From CAWGHZ01 sp963775315 (lineage in GTDB: Bacteria; Pseudomonadota; Alphaproteobacteria; MPNO01; DASWLB01): a stretch of DNA of 64,000 nucleotides. The notes under the pieces were generated by a model that did not search any database, was not told the origin of the DNA, and saw only the letters and a list, made by a program, of their open reading frames with translations. The translations under genes were made by a program, and so were the position numbers. This document shows positions 46,538-56,412 of the stretch, one piece after another. The stretch covers positions 1 through 64,000 of the forward strand of contig CAVZIN010000010.1 in the NCBI GenBank assembly GCA_963775315.1, read 5' to 3'. Numbering within the stretch: the first letter of the stretch is position 1; every line of letters starts with the position of its first letter.

Positions 46538-48094
46538 ATGGTGCGATGCGCGCTCGGTGCGGACGGCTCGAAAGGCGTTTTTTTGACTGAGTTTTCCGAC
46601 CTCGGCCTCGACAGGCCGATTCTCGACGCGCTCGCCACGGCGGGCTACACCTCCCCCACCCCCATCCAGGCCCTCGCCATCCCGCACGTGCTCGCGGGCC
46701 GCGACCTGCTCGGCATCGCCGCGACCGGCACCGGCAAGACGGCGGCCTTCGCCCTGCCCATCCTGCAGCGCCTCGCGGCCGGCAACGAGCCCGCTCTCCG
46801 CAAGTCGTGCCGTGCGCTGGTGCTCGCGCCGACACGCGAGCTCGCCGCCCAGATCGCCGACAGCTTCCGCGCCTATGGCCGGAACCACCGGCTGCGCTTT
46901 ACCGTGATCGTCGGCGGAGTCGCGTTCGGGCCGCAGGCGCAGATACTGGCAAAGGGCGTCGACGTGCTGATCGCGACGCCGGGCCGGCTGCTCGACCATG
47001 TGAGCCAGGGGACCGTGCGGCTGGATGCCGCCACCACGCTGGTGCTGGACGAGGCCGACCACATGCTCGACCTCGGCTTCATCCCGTCGGTGCGCAAGCT
47101 GGTCGCCAAGATGCCGAAGGCGCGCCAGACCATGCTGTTCTCCGCCACCATGCCGGGCGAGATCCGCGCGCTCGCCAGCGACTTCCTGCACCAGCCCGAG
47201 ACCGTGTCGGTTGCGCCGCAGGGCACGCTCGCCGAGCGCATCGACCAGCGGCTGATCCATGTCGAGCCGGCGCGGAAGCCCGCTTTGCTGGCCGACCTGG
47301 TGAATGGCGGCGCGCGCCGCCGCGTGCTGGTCTTCACCCGCACCAAGCGGGGCGCCGACCGGGTGGTGAAGGGGCTCGCCACGGCGCGCATCGACGCCGC
47401 CGCGATCCACGGCAACAAGAGCCAGAGCCAGCGCGAACGGGCTCTCGACGGGTTCCGGACCGGCCGCGCGCCAGTGCTGGTCGCGACCGACATCGCCGCC
47501 CGCGGCATCGACGTGGACGACGTGGCGCTAGTGGTGAATTACGACCTGCCGCACGTTCCCGAGACCTACGTGCACCGCATCGGCCGCACGGCGCGCGCCG
47601 GCGCGGCGGGCGCCGCCATCTCGTTCTGCGGGATGGAGGACCGGCCGCTGCTGCGCGCCATCGAGGCGCTGATCCGCATGCGCATCCCCGCCCAGCACGA
47701 CACGGCGGGCCCGTCGCCCGCCGCCGCCGAAGCGGCACCGGCGGGGAACCATGCGGCTGCCAGGCCGCACCAGGGCAAGCCCGGCCAGCCCAGTGGCGCA
47801 CGCCACAATCCGGCGCGGCCGGGCAAGCGCGGCAAGCCACCCGCCGCCCACGCGAAGCAGAGCGCGCCTCGGGACCGGTCCGCGGAGCGCGCGCCCGGCG
47901 AGGGGCCCAAGCTCGCGGAGCTCGCCTTCATGCGCGGCGAGCAGTCGCGCCCCGCCGGCGGGCGGCCTACCGAGGCCCGTCCGCGCAACGAGCGCGCGGG
48001 CGAGGCAAGGCCGCGCCCGCATGGGCCGCGCCACAAGCGGCGCAAAGGGAACCGTGGCGGCAACGGCCGGCAGGCCATGCCGGCAATGGCCTAG
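46538..48094 (+). CDS. DEAD-box RNA helicase (RhlE-like)
   Basis: The protein (up to 518 residues) has the full DEAD set: Q motif (GYTSPTPIQALAIP), Walker A ATGTGKT, PTRELAAQI, DEAD (VLDEADHMLDLGF), SAT, LVFTRTKRGADRV, ATDIAARGIDV and YVHRIGRTARAG. The C-terminal ~140 residues are Arg/Ala/Pro-rich and disordered, as in RhlE-type helicases. The start is uncertain: ATG 46538 or TTG 46583 (LTEFSDLGL, which is the family-like beginning). Confidence 0.93.
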   Translation: MVRCALGADGSKGVFLTEFSDLGLDRPILDALATAGYTSPTPIQALAIPHVLAGRDLLGIAATGTGKTAAFALPILQRLAAGNEPALRKSCRALVLAPTRELAAQIADSFRAYGRNHRLRFTVIVGGVAFGPQAQILAKGVDVLIATPGRLLDHVSQGTVRLDAATTLVLDEADHMLDLGFIPSVRKLVAKMPKARQTMLFSATMPGEIRALASDFLHQPETVSVAPQGTLAERIDQRLIHVEPARKPALLADLVNGGARRRVLVFTRTKRGADRVVKGLATARIDAAAIHGNKSQSQRERALDGFRTGRAPVLVATDIAARGIDVDDVALVVNYDLPHVPETYVHRIGRTARAGAAGAAISFCGMEDRPLLRAIEALIRMRIPAQHDTAGPSPAAAEAAPAGNHAAARPHQGKPGQPSGARHNPARPGKRGKPPAAHAKQSAPRDRSAERAPGEGPKLAELAFMRGEQSRPAGGRPTEARPRNERAGEARPRPHGPRHKRRKGNRGGNGRQAMPAMA

Positions 48095-48103
48095 AAAGAC
48101 CGG

Positions 48104-48628
48104 TCAGGCGCGGAACAGGCGGAGCGTGGTGAGCGTCGCCGTTCCGCTGCCCCGCTTGTTCGGGGTGATGGTCAGGCGCAGGTGGCTCGCTTCCTCGATC
48201 GCGAGGCGTAAATCCTCGCGCTCGAACGTCGCGCCGTCCGGGCTGAAATTGAATTCCTGCACCAGCAGCGTGCGCCAGCTTTCGCCGCCGTCCGACGAGG
48301 CCTCGACGCGCACCTCCTGCGTGCGGTCGCTGCCGCGGTCCTCCGCCTCGTAGACCAGCCGCGCGACAGGCTGGCGCCGGTCGAGCGCGACGACAATCCG
48401 CTCCGACGTGTCGGGCTTCGCGGCACGCCAGAAGGGCGCGCCCGGGCCGGACGTGCCGTCCGCGAGGTTGTCGATCGTGTGCGCCGGGTCCTCGGACGAG
48501 TAGCCGAGCGAGGCCTCGCGGACGAGGTCGATCTCCGAGGCGGCGACGCGCCCCGACCCGGCCTCGTCCGTGAGGACCCATTTGCGCAATGCGCGGCCGA
48601 CGCGCCCGTCGAACGGCCCGTCGCTCAC
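48104..48628 (-). CDS. Discoidin/galactose-binding-like protein
   Basis: The 174-residue product is best read from GTG 48628, overlapping the stop of the BON gene (GTGA). It has an F5/8 type C-like beta-sandwich pattern: SLGYSSEDPAHTIDNLADGT, ERIVVALDRRQPVARLVYEAEDRGSDRTQEVRVEAS and a C-terminal LRLTITPNKRGSGTATLTTLRLF. No signal peptide is present in this reading. Ligand unknown. Confidence 0.65.
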   Translation of the reverse strand: MSDGPFDGRVGRALRKWVLTDEAGSGRVAASEIDLVREASLGYSSEDPAHTIDNLADGTSGPGAPFWRAAKPDTSERIVVALDRRQPVARLVYEAEDRGSDRTQEVRVEASSDGGESWRTLLVQEFNFSPDGATFEREDLRLAIEEASHLRLTITPNKRGSGTATLTTLRLFRA

Positions 48629-48933
48629 CGGACGATCAGGTTGTTCTTGACGTCGCGAACGCCTTCGGTGTTCCGGGCGATCTCGCCCGCGCGCATCTTG
48701 GTCTGCTCGGAATCGACGAATCCCGAGAGCTGGACCACGTTGTTCAGCGTGTCGACGCCGATGCTCTTGAGCCCGAGCTGATCGACCAGCCGCGCCTTGA
48801 CCTTGGTGTTGACGGCGACGTCGTTGCCGTAATCGCCGGCCGACTCCTTGCCCTGGATCAGGTCGCAACCGGCGACGGACGTTGTGAGGGCGAGCGCAAC
48901 GAGCACGCTGCGCGCCAACAAATGATTTCTCAT
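48625..48933 (-). CDS. Single-BON-domain lipoprotein
   Basis: The 102-residue protein has a lipoprotein signal (MRNHLLARSVLVALALTTSVAGC; Cys about residue 23) and one BON domain (VAVNTKVKARLVDQLGLKS, VVQLSGFVDSEQTKMRAGEIARNTEGVRDVKNNL). It is a shorter relative of the DolP-like protein at 26443-27051. Translationally coupled to the discoidin-like gene. Confidence 0.85.
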   Translation of the reverse strand: MRNHLLARSVLVALALTTSVAGCDLIQGKESAGDYGNDVAVNTKVKARLVDQLGLKSIGVDTLNNVVQLSGFVDSEQTKMRAGEIARNTEGVRDVKNNLIVR

Positions 48934-49136
48934 GCCGACAAATCCCTTCGCAGAAGCCCCCAGCGCACACCACCGGCGCTGTTCGTGCTGTCGGTCAACG
49001 CCGCAGGCGGCCGGCAATTCCATGGCGGTCGCCGCAATCCTACACGGCGGTAGCGGCCGGAACGGGCGGCGGCCGCCGGCGTTGAACGGCCGTCAGTAGG
49101 AATTTCCTTCGGGGCCTGGGGAGGAAAGCGGCGCCA

Positions 49137-50555
49137 ATGCGGCTTATCCCACGCAACCCTGCCGCCGTGCGCATCGCGCGCCGCACCATCCTCGCCTGCG
49201 CCCTGGCCGCGCTCGCCGGCTGTGCCGAGGTTCCCGACATGCGGCCCGTGGTCATCGACTCCTCCGCCAATCCCAAGGCACCGCACATCGTCACCTCGCG
49301 CGGGCCGTTGAGCGCGGCGGAGAGCCGCCGGATCATCGCGAAGCTCGTCGCGCGGCCGGGCGAGGCCGGGCTTCTGGGGCGGCACGTCGCCATCGAGGAG
49401 GCATTGGCCGAGCGGCCACTGGTCGCCGGCAACAAGACCCGCATCCTGCGCGACGGGTGGCAGACCTTCCCCGCCATGTTCCGGCTGATCCGCGCCGCGA
49501 AGTCGAGCGTCAATCTCGAGTACTACATCTTCGAGGACATCGAGACCGGCGGCAAGACGCTGGCCGACCTGCTGGTCGCCAAGCGCCGCCAGGGCGTTCG
49601 GGTGAACGTGATCTACGACTCGTTCGGATCGAGTGAGACGCCCCCCACCCTCTTCGCACGGCTGCGCAAGGCTGGGGTGCAGGTTCTGGAGTTCAACCCG
49701 ATCGATCCCCTGAAGGCGCGCGGCACCTTCGCGCCGAACGATCGCGACCACCGGAAGATTCTGATCGTCGACGGCAAGCACGCGATCGTCGGCGGGGTCA
49801 ATTTGAGCAAGACGTATGAGGTCCACCCCCTGGCCAAGTCGGGCGCGCTGAAGTCGGAGCCGCAGGCGCCCTGGCGCGACACCGACATCGAGATCGACGG
49901 GCCGGCCGTCGCCGACCTGCAATCCCTGTTCCTCGATCACTGGCGCATCCAGAAGGGCCCGAAGCTCGACACGGCGGGCTTCTTCCCGCACATCGCGCCG
50001 GAAGGTCCGGAGGTGGTGCGCATCCTGGGCAGCGCGCCCAACAGCGAGGACTGGAGCTATTACGCGAGCGTTCTGAGCGCGCTGCGCAACGCCGAGCGGA
50101 GCATCGAGCTGACGGCCGCCTATTTCGTGCCGACCGAGGCGGAGATGGACGCGCTTACCGCCGCCGCGCGGCGCGGCGTCGACGTGCGGCTGATGCTGCC
50201 CGACCACAACGACTCGGCGTTCGCCACCGACGTCGGCCATTCGCGCTACGAGGATTTGATCGAGGCGGGGGTGAAGATCTTCGAAATGCACCACGTGGTG
50301 CTGCATTCGAAGACGCTGGTCGTCGACGGGGTGTGGTCGATCGTCGGCTCGTCCAACTTCGACCATCGCAGCGTGCTGTTCAACGACGAGGTCGACGCGG
50401 TCGTGCTGGGCAGCGCCACCGCCAATGCGCTCCATGCGATCTTCGAATACGACCGCGAGCGCGCGACCCGTGTCACGAGCGAGGCCTGGACCGACCGGTC
50501 GCTCGGCGAAAAGTTCGACGAGTACTTCGCCCGGATATGGCAGGCGCTGCTGTAG
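49137..50555 (+). CDS. Phospholipase D/cardiolipin synthase-like lipoprotein
   Basis: The 472-residue protein has a lipoprotein signal peptide (lipobox LAGC, Cys about residue 28) and two PLD modules with HxK motifs (DHRKILIVDG and LHSKTLVVDG) plus the NLEYYIFEDIETG and GSSNFDHRS signatures of cardiolipin synthases (ClsC-type). The lipobox would place it facing the periplasm, unlike inner-membrane ClsA. It may synthesise or remodel cardiolipin. Confidence 0.88.
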   Translation: MRLIPRNPAAVRIARRTILACALAALAGCAEVPDMRPVVIDSSANPKAPHIVTSRGPLSAAESRRIIAKLVARPGEAGLLGRHVAIEEALAERPLVAGNKTRILRDGWQTFPAMFRLIRAAKSSVNLEYYIFEDIETGGKTLADLLVAKRRQGVRVNVIYDSFGSSETPPTLFARLRKAGVQVLEFNPIDPLKARGTFAPNDRDHRKILIVDGKHAIVGGVNLSKTYEVHPLAKSGALKSEPQAPWRDTDIEIDGPAVADLQSLFLDHWRIQKGPKLDTAGFFPHIAPEGPEVVRILGSAPNSEDWSYYASVLSALRNAERSIELTAAYFVPTEAEMDALTAAARRGVDVRLMLPDHNDSAFATDVGHSRYEDLIEAGVKIFEMHHVVLHSKTLVVDGVWSIVGSSNFDHRSVLFNDEVDAVVLGSATANALHAIFEYDRERATRVTSEAWTDRSLGEKFDEYFARIWQALL

Positions 50556-50590
50556 GAGCGGGCGCGCACAACCCGACACCGCCCCTCGGG

Positions 50591-50607
50591 ATATGTTATA
50601 ATAGGCT
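50591..50607. promoter_or_regulatory. Candidate Zur box upstream of zur
   Basis: TATGTTATA (50592-50600) in ATATGTTATAATAGG lies 26 bases before the zur start. Its exact reverse complement TATAACATA occurs at 53609-53617 before znuA. The AT-rich palindromic GTTATAnnATAAC-like form is that of alphaproteobacterial Zur sites. Confidence 0.6.
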
Positions 50608-50626
50608 GCCACCGACGGGGGTGCGG

Positions 50627-51085
50627 ATGAACGTAAGGCACCGGCACGGCGTCGAAGCGCGGATCGAGCGCGCGGCGGCGGCGTGCGCCCGCGACGGCGC
50701 CAACCTCACCGCGCTGCGGCGCGAGGTGCTGGCGCTGGTGCTGGGCGCCGACGGGCCGCTGACGGCCTACCAGCTTCTCGATCTTCTGAAGGAAAGCCGG
50801 CGGCGGGCCGCGCCGCCCACCGTCTATCGCGCGCTCGATTTCCTGATGGCGCACGGGCTCGTCCACAAGATCGAGCGGCTGAACGCCTTCGTGCCGTGCA
50901 GCGACGCCGACCATCGCCATTCGGCGCAGTTCCTGATCTGCCGCCAGTGCGGGGCGGTCGCCGAGATCGAGGACCAGCGCGCCGCCAAGGCGCTGGCCCA
51001 CGCCGCCGAGCGCGAGGGGTTCCACCCCAACAACGCCGTCGTCGAGATCGAGGGCACCTGCTCGGCCTGCTTCCACCCGACCTGA
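50627..51085 (+). CDS. zur: Fur-family zinc uptake regulator Zur
   Basis: The 152-residue repressor has a winged helix (LTALRREVLALVLGADGPLTAYQLLDLL, PPTVYRALDFLMAHGLVHKIER), metal-site His residues (DADHRHSAQFLICRQCG) and the two structural Cys pairs CRQC and CSAC. The convergent znuCBA operon and matching boxes upstream of zur and znuA support Zur rather than Fur. The gene order zur / znuB-znuC-znuA is convergent at 51085-51096. Confidence 0.9.
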   Translation: MNVRHRHGVEARIERAAAACARDGANLTALRREVLALVLGADGPLTAYQLLDLLKESRRRAAPPTVYRALDFLMAHGLVHKIERLNAFVPCSDADHRHSAQFLICRQCGAVAEIEDQRAAKALAHAAEREGFHPNNAVVEIEGTCSACFHPT

Positions 51086-51095
51086 CCGGGCGAGG

Positions 51096-51875
51096 TCAGC
51101 GCCGTGCGAGCGAGGCGAGGTAGACCAGGGCGCTGAGCGCCGCGATCCAGAAGCTGGTCGGCCAGTCCGTGTAGTAGGCGAGCGCGATGCCGGACCAGGC
51201 CTCGCCCAAGGCAAGCACCACGGCGATACCGACGCCGGCGGGCACCGAGCCGGTCAGACGCTGCGCAGCGGCGGCAGGCCCCACCATCAGCGCGAACACC
51301 AGGAGCACGCCCACGATCTGGGCGCATTCGGCCGTCGCCAGCGCGACCGTCGCGAGGAACAGGACGGCGTGCAGCCGGACCGGCACGCCCTTGGCCTCGG
51401 CGAGTTCGGGTTGGAGGCTGGCGAACAGCAGGGGCCGCGAGATGACGGCAAGCACCGCGACGCTCGCCGCGCCCAGCCCTGCCAGCGTCCACACCGTCGC
51501 CGGCTCGACCGCCAGCACGTTGCCGAACAGCAGGGTCGCCGCCTCGGTCGCGAACGAGGTGTAGAAATGCAGGAACAGGAGCCCGAGCCCCAGCGAAAAG
51601 GCGAGCACCAGCCCGATCGCCACGTCGCGCTGGGCGAGCCGCTCGCCGAGGACGCCCATCCCGACCCCGGCCGTCAGAGTCATCAGCACCAGCCCCCAGA
51701 GCGGCGCGACGCCCACCAGCACGGCGCCCGTCGCGCCGGCGAACCCGACATGGGCGAGCGCGTGGCCGGCGAAGGTCTGGCCGCGCAGCACCAGGAAATA
51801 GCCCACCGTGCCGGCGACGGCCGCCACCGCTGCGGCGGCGGCGAAGGCGTTCCGCATGAAGTCGTACTCAAGCAT
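51096..51875 (-). CDS. znuB: Zinc ABC transporter permease ZnuB
   Basis: The 259-residue permease of the ABC-3 family has about eight helices: FMRNAFAAAAAVAAVAGTVGYFLVLRGQTFAGHALAHVGFAGA, TAGVGMGVLGERLAQRDVAIG, GNVLAVEPATVW and ECAQIVGVLLVFALMVGPAAAAQRL. It overlaps znuC by 8 bases. Confidence 0.93.
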   Translation of the reverse strand: MLEYDFMRNAFAAAAAVAAVAGTVGYFLVLRGQTFAGHALAHVGFAGATGAVLVGVAPLWGLVLMTLTAGVGMGVLGERLAQRDVAIGLVLAFSLGLGLLFLHFYTSFATEAATLLFGNVLAVEPATVWTLAGLGAASVAVLAVISRPLLFASLQPELAEAKGVPVRLHAVLFLATVALATAECAQIVGVLLVFALMVGPAAAAQRLTGSVPAGVGIAVVLALGEAWSGIALAYYTDWPTSFWIAALSALVYLASLARR

Positions 51876-52689
51876 GGCCGGCATGGCTGTGGTGGTCGTG
51901 GCGGTGCTCGTCGCGCTCGACATCGAGCCCGCTGGACATGACGAAGATGCGCCCGGCGTGGCGCACCACCTCGATCTCGGCGCCGTAAAGGCGGCTGAGC
52001 ACGGGCGCGGTAATGACCTCGTCGACCGTGCCGAGCGCAGCTTGGCCATTTCCGAGGTAGAGCACGCGGTCGATCGCGCCGAGCAGTGGGTTGAGCTCGT
52101 GCGCGCTGAACAGCACAGTAAGTCCGAGCTCGTCCGCCAACCCCCGCACAAGCCGCACAACCTCTCGCTGGCGGGGGGGATCGAGGCTGATCAGAGGCTC
52201 GTCGAGCAGAAGAAGGCGCGGCCGACCGAGCAGAGCCTGGGCGAGCAATAGCCGCTGGCGCTCGCCGCCCGACAGCTCGGCGATGGGGCGGCCGGCAAGG
52301 GCGCGGGCGTCGACCCGGTCGAGCGCGCGGTCGATCTCGACCCGGCCGGCCCGCCCGCCGCCGAGCGGCAGGCCCAGGCGGTGGCCGTCGAGCGCGGCGG
52401 CGACGAAGGCGCGGCCGACGAGACGCGGCCAGCCCGCGCGCCCGTGCGACTGCGGCATGTAGCCGACCGCCGGGTTGCCGCGCGTCGCCGGCCGGCCAAG
52501 CACCTCGATTTGGCCGCCGGCGGGCGGCACCAGCCCCAGCACGGCGCGCATCAGCGTGGTCTTGCCCGAGCCATTCGGGCCGAGCACGCCGACAAGCTCG
52601 CCCGCGCCGATCTCGAACCTGACGCCGGCGAGGATCGTGCACCCGCCGAGCGCCAGCGAGACGTCGCGGAAGGCGACCGCCACCGTCAT
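51868..52689 (-). CDS. znuC: Zinc ABC transporter ATP-binding protein ZnuC with His-rich tail
   Basis: The 273-residue ATPase has Walker A GPNGSGKTT, Q-loop GYMPQS, signature LSGGERQR and Walker B LLLDEP. The last 14 residues form a His/Asp/Glu tail (DEHRHDHHSHAGHA), a probable zinc-binding element. It starts with ATGA overlap to znuA and overlaps znuB. Confidence 0.93.
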   Translation of the reverse strand: MTVAVAFRDVSLALGGCTILAGVRFEIGAGELVGVLGPNGSGKTTLMRAVLGLVPPAGGQIEVLGRPATRGNPAVGYMPQSHGRAGWPRLVGRAFVAAALDGHRLGLPLGGGRAGRVEIDRALDRVDARALAGRPIAELSGGERQRLLLAQALLGRPRLLLLDEPLISLDPPRQREVVRLVRGLADELGLTVLFSAHELNPLLGAIDRVLYLGNGQAALGTVDEVITAPVLSRLYGAEIEVVRHAGRIFVMSSGLDVERDEHRHDHHSHAGHA

Positions 52690-53561
52690 GGGCGCGGGGC
52701 GGCGAGCGAGCGCGCGACCGCGTCGAGCGCCGTCGCCATCCAGTGCTGGTAGGTCTCGCCGGCGGGCTCGGTCTCGGTTACCGCCACGACCGGGATGTGC
52801 GCCTTCTCGGCGATCGTGCGCATGCGCCGGGCCATCGCGCCCGACGCCTGGGCGTTGTAGACGAGGAGCCGCACGCGCCGGGCCTTGAGGTCTGACTCGA
52901 AGGCGGCGACGTCGGAGGCGGCGGGCTCGGTGTCGTTCATCACGGCGAACTGGAAGCGGCGGTTGCGCACATCCATGCCGAGCGCCGCGAACATCTCCCC
53001 GAACACCGGTTCGGTCGCGGTGACGGGCGTGCCGGCGAAGCGGGCCCGCAGCGACGCGATCCGGGCCAGCAGCGGGGCGAGCGAAGCGCGAAACCGGTCG
53101 GCATTGGCCGCGTACGCCGCGCGGTGCGCGGGATCGGCCGTGCCCAGGACGCCGGCCAGCGCATCGGCCAGGGCGATCATCGCGTGCGGGTCGTACCAGA
53201 TGTGGGGGTTGTCGCCCTCGGCGCGCCCGGCGAGGCGGGCGACGACGATCTCGGTCCGCCCGGCGCGCGGCGCGGCGCGGAGCAGCCGCCCCATCCACGG
53301 GTCGTAGCCGATGCCGTTGGCGATCACCACCCGCGCCGCCGCGACCGCGCGCGCGACCGACGGGCTCGCCTCGAACAGATGCGGATCCTGGTCGGGGCTC
53401 GCCAGGATGCTGGTCACGGCCACCTGCGCCCCGCCGACCTGGCGGGCGACGTCGCCGTAGAAATTCTCGGCGGCGACGATGGGGACGGGGGCCGCGGCGC
53501 GCGCGGCAGGCGAGGCGCCCAGTAGCGCGACGGCGGCGAGGAGGGCTAGGCGTCTCGTCAT
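52686..53561 (-). CDS. znuA: Zinc/manganese-type substrate-binding protein ZnuA
   Basis: The 291-residue periplasmic protein has a signal peptide (about 1-22, ARAAAP) and cluster 9 (ZnuA/PsaA) features: NFYGDVARQVGG, ILASPDQDPHLFEASPS, NPHIWYDPHAMIALADAL and TEPVFGEMFAALGM. It lacks the His-rich loop of classic ZnuA, and the third ligand site is Glu rather than His. Zinc specificity is inferred from zur and the Zur-type box upstream. Confidence 0.88.
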   Translation of the reverse strand: MTRRLALLAAVALLGASPAARAAAPVPIVAAENFYGDVARQVGGAQVAVTSILASPDQDPHLFEASPSVARAVAAARVVIANGIGYDPWMGRLLRAAPRAGRTEIVVARLAGRAEGDNPHIWYDPHAMIALADALAGVLGTADPAHRAAYAANADRFRASLAPLLARIASLRARFAGTPVTATEPVFGEMFAALGMDVRNRRFQFAVMNDTEPAASDVAAFESDLKARRVRLLVYNAQASGAMARRMRTIAEKAHIPVVAVTETEPAGETYQHWMATALDAVARSLAAPRP

Positions 53562-53600
53562 CGGCGATCTCGCTCCAATTATGGACGGCGGTTTGGAGTT

Positions 53601-53620
53601 TGATACGCTATAACATAGCG
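53601..53620. promoter_or_regulatory. Candidate Zur box upstream of znuA
   Basis: GCTATAACATAGC (about 53607-53619) is a short palindrome (GCTAT-AAC-ATAGC) 40 bases before znuA and 70-120 before the divergent M16 gene. It shares TATAACATA with the box at zur. Confidence 0.6.
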
Positions 53621-53725
53621 AGCTAGCCCGGCCAATCCGGAAGCGGCGCCCCGTAGACCGGCCACGAAACCGCCGCAATCGCGAGGCGTTTAGTGAGCAT
53701 CCGCCGTCTTCTCTGCGAGCCCTCC

Positions 53726-56405
53726 ATGATCCGCCGCCTGCCCGTCCTCCTCGCCCTCGCGCTCGCCCTGCCGTTGGCCCTCGCCGGCCCTGGCCGCGCG
53801 GCACCCGCCGCCGCATCGGGAAGCGGGGTCGTGCGCGCCACGCTCGACAACGGGCTCCGCGTGATCGTGGTGCGCAACACGCTGGCGCCGGTCGTGACGA
53901 CCGCCGTCAACTACCTGGTCGGGGCGAACGAGACGCCGGCCGGCTTTCCCGGCATGGCGCACGCGCAGGAGCACATGATGTTCCGCGGCGCGCCCGGGCT
54001 TTCGGCCGACCAGCTCGCCGAGATCGGCAGCCTGATGGGGGGCAGCTTCAACGCCGACACGCGCCAGACGGTGACGCAGTATCTGTTCACCGTGCCGGCC
54101 GAGGATCTGGACGTCGCGCTGCACGTCGAGGCGCAGCGCATGGCGGGGGTGAACGACCACGAGGCGGACTGGAAGCTCGAGCGCGGTGCGATCGAGCAGG
54201 AAGTGGCCCAGGACAATTCGAGCCCGACTTACGTGCTGTTCACCAAGCTGCGCGAGGCGCTGTTCTCCGGCACGCCCTACGCGCACGACGCGCTGGGCAC
54301 GGTCGCCTCGTTCGACAAGACGACCGGCAAGATGCTGAAATCCTTCCACGACCGCTGGTACGGGCCGAACAACTCGATCCTGATCGTCGCCGGCAACGTC
54401 GACCCCGCGAAGACGCTGGAGACGATCAAGCGGCTGTTCGGCGGGATCAAGCGGACGACGCTGCCGACGCGTCCGACGATCGACCTCAAGCCCGTCAAGA
54501 CCCAGACGCTGCACCTCGCGAGCGACCTGCCCTACGCGCTCCACGTCATCGCGCTGCGCCTGCCCGGTTTCGAGAGCCGCGATTACCCGGCGGTCGAGGT
54601 TCTCGCCGACGTGCTGAACAGCCAGCGCGGCGCGCTCGCCGACCTGACGGCCGAGGGCAAGGCGCTGGGCGTCGGGTTCTCGTTCGACCCGCAGGCGAAG
54701 GCGAGCCTCGCCTATTTCTCGATGGCCTACCCCGCCGGCACCGACGGGGCGGCGCTCGACCGCGCCGTGCGCGACATCGTCGCCAACATCGTGAAGAACG
54801 GCGTGCCGCCCGACCTGGTGACGGCCGCGAAGCTGCGCGAGCACAGCGAGGCGGCCTTCCAGAGGAACTCGATCCAGGGGCTCGCCACCGTCTGGTCCGA
54901 GGCGGTCGCGGTCGAGGGGCTGTCGTCGCCCGAGGAGGATCTGGCGCGCATCGAGAAGGTGACGCCGGAGGAGGTGAACCAGGCGGCGCGCGACTACCTC
55001 AAGCTCGACCACGTGGTGAACGCCGTCCTGGAGCCGTCGCATTCGGGCAAGCCCGTCGCCGGCGGCGGGTTCGGCGGCCAGGAAAACATCGCCATCGGCA
55101 GCGCCAAGGGCGTCAAGCTGCCCGATTGGGCGGAGAAAGCGCTCAACCGGCTCGCCCTGCCCGAAAGCGCGGGCTCGCCGGTCGTCAGCAAGCTCGCCAA
55201 CGGCATCACGCTGGTGGTCCAGCCCGAGGACGTGAGCGACACGGTCAGCGTCTACGGCCATATCGTGAACCGGCCGGAGATCGAGGTGCCGCACGGCAAG
55301 GAGGGGATGTCGCAGGTGCTGGACCAGATGTTCTCCTACGGCACGCAGCATCTGGGCCGGAAGGAGTTCCAGGCGGCGCTCGACGCGATCGGCGCCGACG
55401 AGGGCGCCGGGGTCGATTTCTCGGTGCAATCGCTTGCCGAGAAGTTCGACCGGGCGGTCGAGTTGCTCGCCGACAACGAGTTGCACCCCAACTTCACGGC
55501 GCACGATCTCGCGGTCGTGAAGAACGAGGTCGCGGGCGAGGTGGCGGGGCGGCTGAAAAGCCCCGGCTATTTGACCGGCCGGGCGGTGCGGGCGGCGCTG
55601 TTCCCGAAGGACGATCCGACCCAGCGCGAGGCCCTGCCCACGACCGTGCGCTCGATCACGATGAAGGACCTCCAGTCCTACTACAAGGACGCCATCCGGC
55701 CCGATCTGGCGCTGATCGTGGTCATTGGCAAGGTCTCGCCCGAGGCGGCCAAGGCGGTGATCGAGAAGCATTTCGGCGGCTGGACGGCCACCGGACCGAA
55801 GCCCGAGACGTTGCTGCCGCACGTCCCGCTGAGCAAGGCGTCAGGGCACGCCGTGCCGGACAGGAGCCGGGTCCAGGACCGCGTGACGCTGGCCGAAACG
55901 GTTGGGCTCACGCGCCAGAACGAGGACTACTACGCCCTCACGCTCGGCAACACGGTGCTGGGCGGGTCGTTCTACGCCTCGCGCCTCAGCCGCGACCTGC
56001 GCAAGAACGCGGGGCTGGTCTATTCGATCGGGGCCTATCTCGACACCAGCCAGACGCGCGGCATCTACATCGTGGATTATGCGTGCGATCCCAAGAACGT
56101 GTTCAAGGTGCACAACGCCGTGCAGCGGGAGCTGGCGGCGATGCAGGCGAGCCCGGTGACGCCCGGCGAGCTGCACCTCGCCAAGGCGGTGCTGTTGCGC
56201 CAGATCCCGCTCGGCGAGTTCGAGCGAGGAGGCGATCGCGTCGGGCTACCTGCGCCGGCTGCGGCTCGACCTGCCGCTCGACGAGCCGACCGTCGCCGCG
56301 AAGCATTACTTGGCGCTGGACGCCAAGGCGGTGCAGACGGCGTTCTCGAAGTGGGTGCGTCCCGCCGCCTTCGCGCGGGTGAGCGAGGGTCCGGCGCCGA
56401 AGTGA
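53726..56405 (+). CDS. M16-family zinc metallopeptidase, C-terminus frameshifted
   Basis: The protein (about 890 residues) has a signal peptide (MIRRLPVLLALALALPLALAG), the catalytic HxxEH motif in HAQEHMMF with downstream Glu in the M16 domain, and two M16/M16_C pairs (second half from about residue 490: LANGITLVVQPEDVSD). Near 56220 one extra base shifts the frame; the other frame continues with the expected SEEAIASGYLRRLRLDLPLDEP to the stop at 56403-56405. The end given assumes that correction; as assembled the shifted frame stops at 56431. GTG 53693 is an alternative start. Confidence 0.88.
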
Positions 56406-56412
56406 CGCCGCG

